A stretch of DNA of 60,000 nucleotides, from NCBI RefSeq assembly GCF_963678635.1, contig NC_087067.1, forward strand, positions 31,038,401 through 31,098,400, written 5' to 3'. The notes under the pieces were generated by a model that was not told the origin of the DNA, did no database searches, and was given only the letters and a program-made list of their open reading frames with translations. This document shows, piece by piece, positions 1 through 10,889 of this stretch. Numbering within the stretch: the stretch's first letter is position 1; each line of letters opens with the position of its first letter. The position numbers and the translations under genes are program-made. This DNA comes from Symsagittifera roscoffensis (Eukaryota > Xenacoelomorpha > Acoela > Convolutidae).

Positions 1-1225
1 TGAAAAGTTTCAGCGCCTTCTTTCGTTTCAGTTGCCATTTCGAGAAAACTATCGAAGATGGAAGAAACCAATTCGTTGAACATATTTTCAACGCAGGAAA
101 CATCATTTACATTCCCGAAAACGCCTGGTTATATAGAGGGCCATCATAACCGTTCGAAAAAGTTAGTAACACGATATATGAATTGCCGAACATCTGTAAC
201 CAAACTAAAAAGCGGTACCACAAAGAAGCGAGCCAGATAGTTTTAAAACAGAAGCGTAATTTTCGAACAGAAGCAATCAAACGAATATCACCGTCACGAG
301 ATGTCGAGAAAATGCAAGCAATAAAAAGGATTTCAACAGAAATCGCGAAGCAGTAACTATCAGTAAAATTAGCTTTAGACTTCAATACTTTTACGTAATT
401 AATTAAAAGACTTCAATAATCCTAACAGATTACCTGAAAACAAAACAACTAAAAGAGAAATGTAGCCAACAGATGGTTGAAAAGGGTAAACCTTCGAATT
501 TTGAAGAAAAAAAATAAAATCACTCAAAACTCTTATTTTAAAGAATACTTATGACCAGCCCTATTTTCAGAAGCTATACCATTTAGAGAAAAAATAGGTA
601 AACTTTATATTCGGCTGCTGGGAAATCAGACTTCAAGTCCATTTTGTAAACAAAAATTTAATCAATTTTTTTTTTGCGAGCTTAGCACTTGCTTATTGAT
701 AGTGGAGGTTGCCTTGCTTTCAACCAAAAAATCAACTGAACACAAAAGGAAAGCAAAACTAAAACCAAAAAAAATCGCACTGTTTAGACAATTTTTCCAC
801 GGACACTCAGCGGAGATTCGAATCACTGAAAAAATATATGTAAGTGTATTAAAATGTTTGAATGCACTGAAGTAGTTATTAGAGCATTTAAAGACTTTTT
901 GAAAAAAAAATAAAAAAAACTAATAATTTCGTTTTTCTTCACTTAAAAAGAAAAAATGCCTAATCGAAACTTCAGTACATGTAAAAAAAGAGCACTTCAG
1001 CGTGTTATTTCTTATATACAACCCGAGAACTGTTTAAAACTGGAACACCAACGACATTGGAATCATTCCTACAAAAACAATCCATAAGAATATAGAAAAG
1101 ACTAGAAATTTGTAAAACAGCGCATACAATTTATATAGTGTGCATCTATCTTTTGAGAAGAAAGCAAACGAAATTCAGAGCAATAAATTTTCATAAAGAA
1201 AAAGGATTTTGACAAAAAGAATTAG
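1..1225. other. AT-rich stretch without recognisable gene
   Basis: Short open frames occur on both strands, but none has a recognisable domain, exon-like splice sites or repeated use elsewhere in the window. Homopolymer A runs are frequent. I see no gene here. Confidence 0.6.
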
Positions 1226-1275
1226 AACATCGCACATTGGTTAACTGATAATAATTTATTCCAATGTGCGATGTT
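1226..1275. repeat. Perfect 15-bp inverted repeat (hairpin) with 20-nt loop
   Basis: The arm AACATCGCACATTGG (1226-1240) is followed by a 20-nt AT-rich loop (1241-1260) and its exact reverse complement (1261-1275). A T run follows the second arm. It could be a tiny foldback element or a structured transcript; no neighbouring feature explains it. Confidence 0.8.
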
Positions 1276-1358
1276 TTTTGAGAGCAGTTTTGTTCTCTGG
1301 TATTTAGCATATGGACAGTGTATGCTTAACTGAAGTCAAGTTATTCCATACATCTGTC

Positions 1359-1525
1359 CAGGGGCGGATCTAGGATCTTCGAGGGGGGGGTCGGACTTTT
1401 TCCAAAAAAATGTTGACCTTTTCTAGGCCGACCAAAAATATTTGATGAGCTCTCCGAAAACACTATATAGACCCCAATTCAAAAAAATCTGCGCCGCTGG
1501 CAAATTTTTGAAAAAAAACGCCAAA
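1359..1525 (+). mobile_element. Truncated copy of the CAGGGGCGGAT hAT-type MITE (left end)
   Basis: It begins with the same terminal sequence, CAGGGGCGGATCTAGGAT, as the complete MITE at 10502-10881. It then keeps the G run, a 'ctccgaaaacac..gaccccaatt' block and a 'ctgcgccgctggcaaatttttga' block in the same order. Similarity fades by about 1525 and no opposite terminal inverted repeat is found, so the right end is missing. Left end clear; right boundary approximate. Confidence 0.75.
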
Positions 1526-2215
1526 AAAGTGTTTTTAGAGACTTGGAAAATTTTGACCAATTGAAATGGAAAAATGTTGGAAAAGATTTTCGAAAATTAA
1601 ACAAGCAACAAAATCAGTTCGACTTCAGCTGACGTTTCAAATTGGCCAGCTAGGCAGAATACACGCAATGAAACTACTAGAAAACAACACATTGCTGGAA
1701 AAAACGAATTTTGATTTTTTTCCGCCTGATTTCTGATTTTTTTTAAAGAAAATTTTGTATTACTTTGCACCAATCAAAACAAGTAAGATTAAACCAGCAA
1801 CACATTTAATCCGAAAAAACCTGGAACCCTTCAAGAAACAACAAACTATTGAAATTGACAAGCTTCAAAAACAATAACAAAAAAAACAATCTAATAATTA
1901 TTCTTCTTGCTGAAAGAAAAAAATACTATAGAAAATTTCGAACCAAACAAAGATGTAGAAACATGAAAGAAACGCTGCTCAGAATAAACTAATGGATTTG
2001 AAGTTCTGAAGCCCAAAACGAACGCCGATTTTCATTCCTTAAAACAGAAACTCCAGTCAAACAAAAACAAGTTGTAATGAAGAGAAAGTTGAACAAAACC
2101 TCAATCGAAAAAACGCAATCAAAATAATGTTGCTAAAAAGACAAAAAAGGTCTACCATTGAACCAATTTAAGAAACGATTGGGTCCGAAAACCTATCAAT
2201 ATCTGGAAATCAAAA
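1526..2215. other. AT-rich non-coding stretch
   Basis: This lies between the MITE fragment and the first composite minisatellite. I see no coding, RNA or repeat signal. Confidence 0.5.
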
Positions 2216-2289
2216 TAAATTTAACTATCGGCCCTCTGCAGCTTCTTGAAAAAAGACAGCATTCATTTTGAACGGAAAAAAGTTTTGGA

Positions 2290-3611
2290 ATGGCTGAATG
2301 GATGACTTGCCGGTTAGATGGCTGAACGGATTGAAAGCTGACGTATGGATGGATGGCTGGATTGATTGCAGATGAGATCGATGGAGGGAGGGCTGGCTGG
2401 ATGGATGCATGGATGTTTGACTGATGTATGGATGGATGGCTTGCTGGATAAAAAGATGGAGGGATGGCTAGATGGAGGGAGGGCTGTAGCAATGGCTCGA
2501 TGGAGCGATGGATGGCTGGACAAATAGATAGATGGATATTTGGCTGAATTGATGGTTGGATCGATGGATGGACAGATGGTTGTACCGATTGACTGCTGGA
2601 GGGACGGATGGATGACGCTGGAATTATGGATCAATATCTGCTAGAATGTATGACCAATGGAAAGCTAGATGGATAGTTATTTGACGAAGTGCTGTTTACA
2701 TGGATCGATGATAATGCCTTGGTGTATGGATGGTTGGATTGATGGACGATGGATGCATGGCTGGCAGGAAAGACGGTTCGCTAGGGGATAGAAAGCAGTC
2801 TGATTGGATTGAAGTGCGATGGATTGCTGGTTGAATGGACGGACAGTTGATGAAAAGCTAGATAGATAGATGGATGAATAAATAGCTGGATCTTAAAATG
2901 GACGGCTTGGTGAATTGCTGCTTGGACAGAGAGAGGGACGAATTGACGGTTGGAAGAATTGACGAAGGGATAATGGTTTGATTTATGGTTTGATGAATGG
3001 CTACCCGGATGGATGATTTGTTTAATGGATAGATGGTTGGATAAATAGCTGGATGAATGAACGGTTTTATTGCTGGATGGCTTGATTTATGGCTGGGTAG
3101 ATGGCCGGTTGAAAGGGTGTCTGGGTACCTGAATAGATGGATGGCTCGATAGATAGGGATGAACAGTGTGGCTAGATGCATACATGGCTAGATGGCTTTA
3201 TGGATGGATCATGGATGGCGTTATGTTTGAATGGATATATGGCTCACTGGAAAGATAGATTGCTGGAGGCTGGTTGGATTGCCGGACGATAGGTTGCTTG
3301 ACAAATCGATGGCATGATGATGGGTGGCTTGATAGATAGATGACTGGAGTAATGCTTGGAAAACACGGAAAAAAGTTTGAGGGTTGAATAGATGGAAGAT
3401 CAGATGAATGATGATTGTATAGATGGCAGGCTGGAAGGCTGGTTGGATAGATGGCCTGATGGATAGTTTGCTGGTTGGATGGATGGATAGATTGATGGAT
3501 GAATGGATGGCTGAAAGAATGGATATTGCTTTGCGGGATGGATGGTTGAATGGATGTTTTGATATATTGCTGGTTGGATGGATGACTGAATGGGAAATTT
3601 CTAGACAGATG
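2290..3611. repeat. GATG/GCTG/GTTG 4-bp-step minisatellite array
   Basis: About 1.3 kb is built from 4-bp words (GATG, GCTG, GTTG, GATA, GATT) arranged in degenerate 12-20 bp phrases such as GATGGATGGCTGGATT. One strand is almost free of C. Sequence divergence between phrases suggests age. Confidence 0.9.
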
Positions 3612-3812
3612 GATGCCCTGCCCTGGGCTACCCTGCTTTGCTGCTCCTCGCTCTGCCATGCCTTGCTGCTCATCGCCCTGCCTTGCGCTGCTCCTCGCCC
3701 TGCCATGCGGCTTCTCGCCATGCCTTGCTTCTTCTCGCCCTGCCTTGCTGCTTCTCGCCCTTCCTTGCTGCTACTCGCCCTGCCTTGCTGCTCCTCGCCC
3801 TGCCTTGCGCTG
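3612..3812. repeat. GC-rich CCCTGCCTTGCTGCTCCTCG array
   Basis: About ten imperfect units of 18-24 bp with the core CTCGCCCTGCCTTGCTGCT. The base composition jumps from AT-rich to GC-rich exactly at the end of the GATG array. It encodes nothing credible: the leucine/proline/serine-rich frames are repeat artefacts. Confidence 0.9.
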
Positions 3813-3950
3813 AAATCTTTCTTAAGCGCTGCAATTTTGCTCAAACATGTAAAATTTTGTTTGTTTCTGAAAGCTTAAATATGAGACATATGGTACAGCT
3901 TAAACATGGGTAGATTGGCAGTCGCATTTAAATATACAATATAAAATGTT

Positions 3951-5485
3951 TTTTTTAATTGACAAAAAAAACTAAAAGTTATTTCATGCCAATTTTAACA
4001 CATTTAAACTACTTTAACCTGAGGTAATACAAAAAGTTAGCCACGAAAAGTAGCAGACATCAACTCAAATAAAACAACAATAGCGTCTAGCAATTTGGAA
4101 CAAAATTACTGAAAATTTTGAGTCGATTGAATTCTGATATGTGGAACTTCACGCTTTCGAGGTCTTCTTTTCTCACATGAAATAGCTACTTTTAAGAAAA
4201 GGGTCAGAATCCAATGTATAACAAACTTAAACAATCAAATGTCGGAAAACTCAAACTTAACGATAAATGTACAAAAGCTAATGAGCTATTTTATCTGCAA
4301 CAAAAAGAATTAAATACACCGATCGAACAACGAAAAACAACAAAAGTGTGAACCAATTCTGTTATCTGAACTGAGGACAAAAACAAACAAAAAATTGAAA
4401 GCTTTTTTATCTTATTTTTTTTTCTCTTTTTAGAGCCTTGAAAATTGATTTAAAATTTTTCAAAATTTTATATTAGTAATCAATCACCCCCATATAATAC
4501 CAAAGAAAGTTGGTTAAAAAACATTCGAAAAATAAACTGACGAAATGAAAGCCGACCTCTTCCAGACCCCAAATTCTACCGAAGTTTTCGGCATAGAAAA
4601 ATAACTCTTAAAAAACACTCAAAAGGAACCCAAAGCCGATACCTAATATGCAACTACTACACACTGCACAAAACATGGTGGTTTTGAAAAGATTACCATT
4701 TCTTTCATACTGTGAACAGCTCTTTACGGAAAAAAAAAGCATAGCACCCGATTGCACTACCCTTGCTTATCGGAAGTGTGCATTTTTTTAATGAAATTTG
4801 AAAAATTGATCTAATCTGCAATTAATTCTTGCATTTATTTCCTGAAAAACAAAAAATTCGTAATTTCCTTCTTTGAAGTGCCTTGGCGGTAATTGATCAT
4901 TTCAACAGAACCTGCGCGGCTCAACAGCACCCTTTCTCGCAAGATGCCTTTTACAAAGAGGCATATTAAAACTGTTTGCTTGCTGAAACCCTAAAAAAAA
5001 TTAGCTGATTGTATATGCTGTGGTTTACTAGAGGGAAATTAACAATTTAATTAAACTATTGGATTGGTCAAAACCTTGTTTCCGAGCACCTTGTCGGGTA
5101 ACCCTAGAGTTGATGATTAGTTCGCACAAGCTAGACCTGGTTTTTCGTTGCATATTGAACTCTATGTAGAGACGTCTGAGTTTCAAATACACAAGCAAAG
5201 GAGCTTTTAATTTCTCCGCGGCAGATTTTAATTTACGTCTTCTTTAGAGTTATACAAAATGGTGAATAACTCCAGTGAAATCGACTCTGAAATTTAAATT
5301 CTGAATTAGTTAAAAGAAAACATCAAAACTATGGTCAAAATGATATTGAAATTGGTCTTTTCAAACGAATTTAGTCAGGTTTCATTCATTTCAACTCCTT
5401 CGTTTCAACTGATCATGATCAACATTTGGTTAGCTAAGCTTCGCATTTGTTTGCTTTTTTCCGATAAAACGAGGAATAATTTCAA
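3951..5485. other. Gene-poor AT-rich stretch
   Basis: No domain-bearing frame, structural RNA or clear repeat was seen. Confidence 0.5.
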
Positions 5486-5599
5486 ATGATAGACGAGGAT
5501 GATTTATCGTGGAGTTTTGCACTCGGTGACGTCTCTGACGAACTTATCTCCTTACGTCACAAATCACCCGTGACCCATGCCGACGATAAGCTATCCTAA
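5486..5599 (+). CDS. Small acidic ORF, 37 residues, doubtful
   Basis: An ATG at 5486 opens a 37-codon frame ending in TAA at 5597. It starts M-I-D-E-D-D-L-S-W and is rich in Asp and Glu. It stands out because base composition and codon use are less AT-biased than the surroundings. No family is recognised. It may be a chance frame, an exon read with the wrong end, or the 5' end of a transcript. Confidence 0.15.
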   Translation: MIDEDDLSWSFALGDVSDELISLRHKSPVTHADDKLS

Positions 5600-5720
5600 A
5601 AAGTCCCTTGTTCACGTCCAGAAAAAATTCACTCGACTTAAAGTGCTTAAATTAGAAATCGCTGAACATTTTTGAGCATAACTGATAATTTCTTTAGGAC
5701 ATTGAATGAGATTGTCTAAC

Positions 5721-5829
5721 CTGCGGTTGAGAGGTGCTCCAGAAAGCGCAGGTATCTTGTCTGCTGGTGCCATGTCTCCTTGATCTCCTCATTACTCATC
5801 AACACTATCTCATCGTCACTCTTCGTCAC
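5721..5829 (-). CDS. Candidate internal exon (about 36 codons) of an unidentified gene
   Basis: On the minus strand the sequence has an acceptor (TATTTCAG) at 5830, an uninterrupted 109-bp frame, and a donor (CGCAG|GTTAGA) at 5720. The frame encodes a charged peptide beginning V-T-K-S-D-D-E-I-V-L-M and containing E-T-W-H-Q-Q-T-R-Y-L-R-F-L-E-H-L, which looks like real protein (helical, amphipathic). I did not find convincing flanking exons. A 21-bp tandem repeat lies directly upstream of the acceptor. Family unknown. Confidence 0.35.
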
Positions 5830-5834
5830 CTGAA

Positions 5835-5876
5835 ATACACCAAGATCATCAATTCATACACCAAGATCATCAATTC
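5835..5876. repeat. 21-bp tandem duplication
   Basis: ATACACCAAGATCATCAATTC occurs twice back to back (5835-5855 and 5856-5876), identical in both copies. It sits just upstream of the candidate exon at 5721-5829. Confidence 0.9.
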
Positions 5877-6389
5877 ATACATCAAACAGCAGTAACAATT
5901 GTAGCCAAATCGATGATCAGATGCCAAAATCAGTAGGATCACCTTTTTCTCGAAACCCCAAATCACAGAAAAAATTCGCAAACCAAATTTTCCAAAATTA
6001 CACACTTCACAGAGTAACCATTCACTAACGCACTTATAGTGCAAAAATGCTGATTTGAAAAATCCAGCCACGCGAAGGAGTCAATTTCAAAAAACAGCAA
6101 AACTTTTTTTCAATAGTTACACAGAGGCGAAGTTGCACTTCGCATACACAAGCGAAATATGACCGATAACACTACTGGGAAAAGCTGAATGAGTAAACCT
6201 TTGAGTCTACAATATTTTTTAAGTGACGCACGCCAATTATGAGTCGACATAATTGTTAAGTGACGCAAGCCAATTATGACCCATTAGCAGTACCAGTCAA
6301 TTTGAAAAAAAGAAACTTACCAAATAACGTGCCTCAATTTATAGAGCGGACGCATTTTAGCTAGTATAAGTAAAAAGTTCATTAAAAAC

Positions 6390-6475
6390 ATTCGACCCTG
6401 CCCAGGTTCGAACCCTCTATTTTGTTGCAGGTCTCCTTCCCTACCTTTACGCTACAGATCCATGATACCTTGAAG
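6390..6475 (-). mobile_element. tRNA-derived SINE-like sequence with pol III A and B boxes
   Basis: Read on the minus strand, TAGCGTAAAGG (6454-6444) fits the A-box consensus TRGYNNARNNG. About 30 nt further on, GGTTCGAACCT (6414-6404) fits the B-box GGTTCGANNCC. Order and spacing are right for a tRNA-type promoter. A clean cloverleaf with CCA-side acceptor pairing is not evident, so a SINE head or tRNA pseudogene is likelier than a functional tRNA. Confidence 0.45.
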
Positions 6476-6930
6476 CTAAAGTGCTATTTGTAATATAATA
6501 GTCTGTTAATATCCTTAGCATTGGCTGTACTTAATAGCTGGTTATTAATCAAACCTGACTTGTTTTTGAAAAAACTTCCTGTTTCGAAATTCTATGAAAA
6601 AAAATAGCCCTAAGGCTCTTTATATTTCAAGAACAAATTAAGATTGGCTATTCTTGGTTTAATTAACTAATTTTGAGAAAACTGCAAAAGTAGGTAAAGT
6701 TTTTATTCCGCTGGGAAACCTTAAAACTTAATTCCACTTTGTTAACTAGAAAGCGTTCACGTTTCCTCTCACCATTTCCACTTTTGTAATTTTCGAAAAA
6801 ATTTCGGCTGCTTTTTAATAAAAGCACTTGAATGATATTTCCTGAAAATGAACAAAAGAATCATCACGACTACGTTCATCGACTCTTAACGAAGGAAACG
6901 ATGTCGAAAACATTATTACAAAAAAAAAAC

Positions 6931-7060
6931 ATTGCTTCATATTGTTGTCCCGTAACACAAAGTCATGTTAAATTTGAGAGCATGCCCAGCAACACATTGC
7001 TTCATATTGTTGTCCCGTAACACAAAGTCATGTTAAATTTGAGAGCATGCCCAGCAACAC
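6931..7060. repeat. Perfect 65-bp tandem duplication
   Basis: Two identical 65-bp units lie head to tail (6931-6995 and 6996-7060), starting ATTGCTTCATATTG and ending CCCAGCAACAC. They contain no mismatch, so the duplication is recent or an assembly effect. Any open frame crossing it (6832-7020) is a by-product. Confidence 0.95.
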
Positions 7061-7159
7061 TATCAAAGGTAGAGACTAAAAACTTGGACATATTTATCGA
7101 GCGCCAATAATCCGAAAAAACTTGGGTAAACTCGGTTGAGCCAAATTAAAATGGTCAAG

Positions 7160-7425
7160 AATTATTTTAGCTTGTTTTTTTTAAACTTGTTTCGGCCAAA
7201 AAGTTTTCGGTTTTGTATCGAATTGGTGAGTTTTCTGAAGGCAACCATAATTTTTGTACCCTTACCTCCGAAAACACGCAAAAAGATTGAAACTTTTGCG
7301 TGTTTCCGGAGGCGGGGATGCAAACATTGTTTCTTTTCAAAAAAACACCAAGTCGTTGAAACGAAAACCGAAGCAATTTAGGCCGAAAATATATAGAGTC
7401 AGCTTAAAAAGCAAACCAAATAAAA
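7160..7425. mobile_element. Foldback (palindromic) element
   Basis: A long imperfect inverted repeat is centred near 7289. The innermost arms CCTCCGAAAACACGCAAAAG (7265-7285) and CTTTTGCGTGTTTCCGGAGG (7293-7312) are nearly perfect. Pairing continues outward through TCGGTTTT/AAAACCGA, GGTG/CACC and TTTCGGCC/GGCCGAAA to about 7160 and 7425. Such a large hairpin with unequal divergence along the arms suits a MITE or foldback transposon. The open frames on both strands here are mirror images produced by the palindrome. Confidence 0.7.
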
Positions 7426-7732
7426 ATTTCAAACTGAAAATTGCCGGCCGACACAAACATTCCAAAAAAAAGCTTTGAAACAAATATAGTAAACACTAAT
7501 GATACACAAAACGGGGTTTAAACATTAAAAAAATATATTCATTTCTTAGTTGTGGCAAACAAGCCTATGACAATTGAGCGAATGAACAATAAACCGATCA
7601 AAAATGAAAAACCATGACTTTGAATTTGCTAAGTCCCAGGAACTGACGGGACTCTAATCGATGATTGTTGTCAACGCGTAGTATCAGACGCTGGAATTTC
7701 TTTTGCCTATAAACCACATCCATATATAAACC

Positions 7733-9800
7733 TAATTAGCGCCCTCTACAGCTGAAGCTGCTCCTGAAAAACGACAGCATTTATCTTCAACAAAAAAGTT
7801 CTTGAATGGCTGATTGAATGACTGGTTGGATGGCTCATGTATAGATGGATGGCTGGACTGATCGCTGATGGATAGATCGATGGAGGGAATGCTCGATGCA
7901 TGGTTGGCTGAAGGAAAAAAAGAAATGATAGACCGATGACCGGAAAAAAAGGATAAATGGCTGGATAAAAGGATGGATTGATGGCTAGATGGTGGGATGG
8001 CTGTATCAATAGATGGATGGACATTGGATCGATGGATGGGTAGATGAATTGCCGGAGGGACGGATGGATGGCTCGTTGGATAACTGAATAAGTGGATGTC
8101 TGGAGGTTGCATGGATGAACGATGGTTGGCTGGTTGCATGGATGAATTATGGGTGGCTAGACGGATAGTGGCTTGATAGATTGCTGGTTGCATGGATAAA
8201 TGATAATACCTTGATGAACGATGGATGAAAGGATGCATGGCGGACTGAAAAGACGGATAGCTGGCGGATAGATGGATGGAAAGCAAGCTGGATGGATTGA
8301 TTGCTGGTTGGATGGATGGACAGTTTATGTATGGCTAGATACATAAATGGCTTGATGGATGGACAGACGGCTGGTTAATAGGCTGGGTGTAAGAATCGAT
8401 GGTTGGATGGATAACTTGATGGACTGCTGGTTGGTGGATGGACGGATGAATTGATGGTTGGAAGAACTGATGAAAGGATGATGGTTTGCTGGAGGGGCGG
8501 CTGGATTCCCTGATGGTTTATTGGATGGATGAATAATTGGATAAACTGAATGGATGGGTAGATGGCTTGATGGGTGGATTGGTGAATTACTGGAGGGACG
8601 GATGCCTGAATAGATAGATGGCTAATAGATAATCGAGACGGACGATGAGTGGCTAGATGGATGGATGGTGTAATGCAAGAGTGGTTGGGTGAATATATGG
8701 CTGACTGGCTGGCGCGAAGGATAGATTGCTAAAGGGATGGATAGATCGCCTGACAGAAGGCTGGTTGGATTGATGGACGATGATTTACTGAACGGGTAGC
8801 TTGATGGATTGGTGGCATGAATGATGGATGGCTAGAGAGATGAATGGCTTTAAAGGCTTTGACAGATAGATGGCTGACTGGATGAATGAATGGTTGGAAA
8901 AACCGGAAAGTTGCTCAAGGGATAGATTGTTGGGTGGATGGCTCGATATTTTGCTGGATCGATCGATGAACAGAAGATGAATGGCTACATAGACCGATGG
9001 ATAGAAGAACGGATGAAGGATGGTTGTATAGACGGCAAGCTGGATGGATGAATAGATGGCTGGATGTTTTGATGGATGTAATGCTGGTTGGATGGATAGA
9101 TAGATTCATAGATGATTGAATGGATAGATGGCTGGATAGTGGGAAGAACGAACAGATGGTGTGAGGGATGGATGGTTGGATGGATGGCGGGATAAATTGC
9201 TGGCTGGATGTATGAAAAGATGATAGATGGATGGATTGCTGGTTGGGTGGATAGATTGATGGATGAATTGCTGGTTGGATGGATAGCTAGATTGATGAAT
9301 GAATAGATAGATGGATGCCCTGCCTTGCGCTACACTACCCTACCTCGTCCATCTTCGCCCTGCGCTGTTCTACACGTCCAAGCCACTCCCCGCCTAGCGC
9401 TTTCTTGTCCTACCCAGGCCTTAACCCTTCTCGCCCGGCTCTGGGCTGCCTTGCGCTCCCCCATCCTGCCTTACCCCTCATCGCCCTGCGCTGCCTTGCC
9501 ACTACCAGCCCTACTCTACATCGTCCTCCTTGTCCTGTCGCGCGCTATTTACCCTGCCTTGAGCTGCCCTACCCTGCCTTGCCGCTCATCGCCCTGCCTT
9601 GCGCTGCTCGTCCTGCCATGCTGCTTCTCGCCCTGCCTTGCTGCTACTCGCCCCGTCTGAAATGTTTCTTAAGCACTGCAATACACGTTACAGCTCAAAC
9701 GTGCAAAATTTCGTTCGTTTCTGAAAGCTTGAACATGAGACATATGGTATAGCTTAAACATTGGGAGATAGGCGGACGGATTTAAATATATAATAAATTT
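7733..9800. mobile_element. Composite minisatellite element, copy 2
   Basis: Same organisation as copy 1. Head: GCCCTCTACAGCT ... GACAGCATTTATCTTCAAC (about 7740-7800). GATG-type array: 7800-9312. CCTGCC-type array: 9313-9655. Tail: TTCTTAAGCACTGCAATACACG ... CATATGGTATAGCTTAAACAT (about 9665-9765). It is about 330 bp longer than copy 1 because both arrays are expanded. Orientation is direct, 5.5 kb downstream of copy 1. Confidence 0.65.
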
Positions 9801-9810
9801 TGTTTCGACA

Positions 9811-10128
9811 GGCAAGTTGTGCATTGAAATAAAAGACTTGATTTCAATTCAGAAGATGAAGAATAACGTTATAGGTGCTGAAAACACAGGTGCTTGTCAA
9901 CATTTTTTTAATGAAAACCCTAGCTGGTTAGACAAATTATTAGAGGAAAACAAAATCACTCACTTTGACCATATCTGCAGAGTTGTCCATGTTTCTTCTC
10001 GAGTTATATTTACTTTTCTATTCTCTGGAAACAGTAATATGATGATGATCTTTCAACGAACTAGTGAAGATCCTTGTTCAACTGAAAATGAAGATAACAT
10101 TTTCATGTCCTATCAAAATTCAGCTTAG
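9811..10128 (+). CDS. Candidate 3'-terminal exon of an unidentified gene (about 105 codons)
   Basis: A splice-acceptor-like TTTTGTTTCGACAG ends at 9810/9811, and an open frame continues to TAG at 10126-10128. The frame has no in-frame ATG until codon 13 from the TTG at 9817, so an internal or terminal exon fits better than a complete gene. The peptide contains G-A-C-Q-H-F-F-N-E-N-P-S-W-L-D-K-L-L-E-E-N-K and an acidic tail. The middle part (I-F-T-F-L-F-S) looks less protein-like and may be a small intron. It directly abuts the tail of composite minisatellite copy 2. Family unknown. Confidence 0.3.
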   Translation, partial: GKLCIEIKDLISIQKMKNNVIGAENTGACQHFFNENPSWLDKLLEENKITHFDHICRVVHVSSRVIFTFLFSGNSNMMMIFQRTSEDPCSTENEDNIFMSYQNSA

Positions 10129-10493
10129 CATTTTATCTGAAAAAAAACTCATTTATTTTTTAAGGCTATAAGATGCTTTTATTAACTTGATGAGATGTAT
10201 CCACCTGTCAGGCACATCAGAAAAAAACACCAGATGGCGAATTCTCCAGTTCAATATCTTATCAATAATATCAACTCAATTTAACAGGTCGTATTTGAAA
10301 ATTAGAGAAACTTAATACAGCAATCGGTTTGCCAATGATCAATCCTAGAGGGACCTGAAACAACACTTTGATGGATACTAACACACAAAAAAACTCTTTT
10401 TCATTTAGTTTTCTTCTTGAACCACTAGCAGGATTTTCATTTCAACAATAACGCTCACGCAATGCTCAGGTTTTCGATCCACATAACCCTTTT
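10129..10493. other. AT-rich non-coding stretch before the MITE
   Basis: No gene or repeat recognised. Confidence 0.5.
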
Positions 10494-10889
10494 ATTTGAA
10501 GCAGGGGCGGATCTAGGATTTTCTCGAGGGGGGGGGGCGGATTTTCAAAAAATTTTCCAAAATTTTGACGACGACCTTTTTTTTTTTTTTTAGGTCGACC
10601 AAATTGATTTTTCGAGCTCTCCCAGAGCACTGTTTTGCCCCAATTTTGGCAAAATTTTCTGCGCCGCAGGCAAATTTTTGACAAAAAATAGCGTTTTTTT
10701 TGGCGCGCGCTCCCCCTCAAAGTTAGTATATATTGGCGCCAAAGGCGCCTGTAGAAAAATTTTAGGGTCGGTCTGCCAAAAATGGATTTCTGAAAAAGTA
10801 TCAAAGGGGGGACCCTTTGGGTCGGCAGGGGGTCGAATCCCTGAGGGGGGGGCGTCCGCCCCCCCCCTAAATCCGCCCCTGATTTGAAG
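10494..10889 (+). mobile_element. Complete 380-bp hAT-type MITE with 8-bp target duplication
   Basis: The element proper is 10502-10881. It starts CAGGGGCGGATCTAGGATTT and ends CCCCCCCTAAATCCGCCCCTG, so the ends form imperfect terminal inverted repeats (CAGGGGCGGATyTAGG). ATTTGAAG flanks it on both sides (10494-10501 and 10882-10889). A perfect 8-bp duplication is the hallmark of hAT-superfamily transposition. It encodes no transposase. Open frames on both strands (glycine/proline rich) come from the G and C runs. Truncated relatives lie at 1359 and 54085. Confidence 0.92.

Larger units (their letters stand above)
2216..3950. mobile_element. Composite minisatellite element, copy 1
   Basis: Four blocks occur in the same order and orientation as in the copy at 7733-9800. 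They are a head (CCCTCTgCAGCT... GACAGCATT, about 2230-2290), a GATG-type array, a CCTGCC-type array, and a tail (TTCTTAAGC..CTGCAAT ... CATATGGTAcAGCTTAAACAT, about 3817-3910). Shared unique flanks around both arrays show that the whole unit moved or was duplicated as one piece. Non-autonomous Helentron-like elements with an internal tandem core are one known class with this design, but I see no diagnostic Helitron end. The open frames rich in H-P-S-I are by-products of the 4-bp repeat. Confidence 0.65.

Noticed and set aside
2196-3844. Several 98-207 codon frames rich in His-Pro-Ser-Ile on the minus strand (also 7732-9109)
   Set aside because: They are translations of the GATG-type 4-bp array, which lacks stops in some frames; neighbouring frames are equally open.
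7136-7478. Three 69-81 codon frames on both strands
   Set aside because: They arise from the two arms of the palindrome and mirror one another.
9315-9752. 145-codon Leu/Pro/Cys-rich frame
   Set aside because: It is produced by the CCTGCC array; two overlapping frames are open at once and there is no domain.
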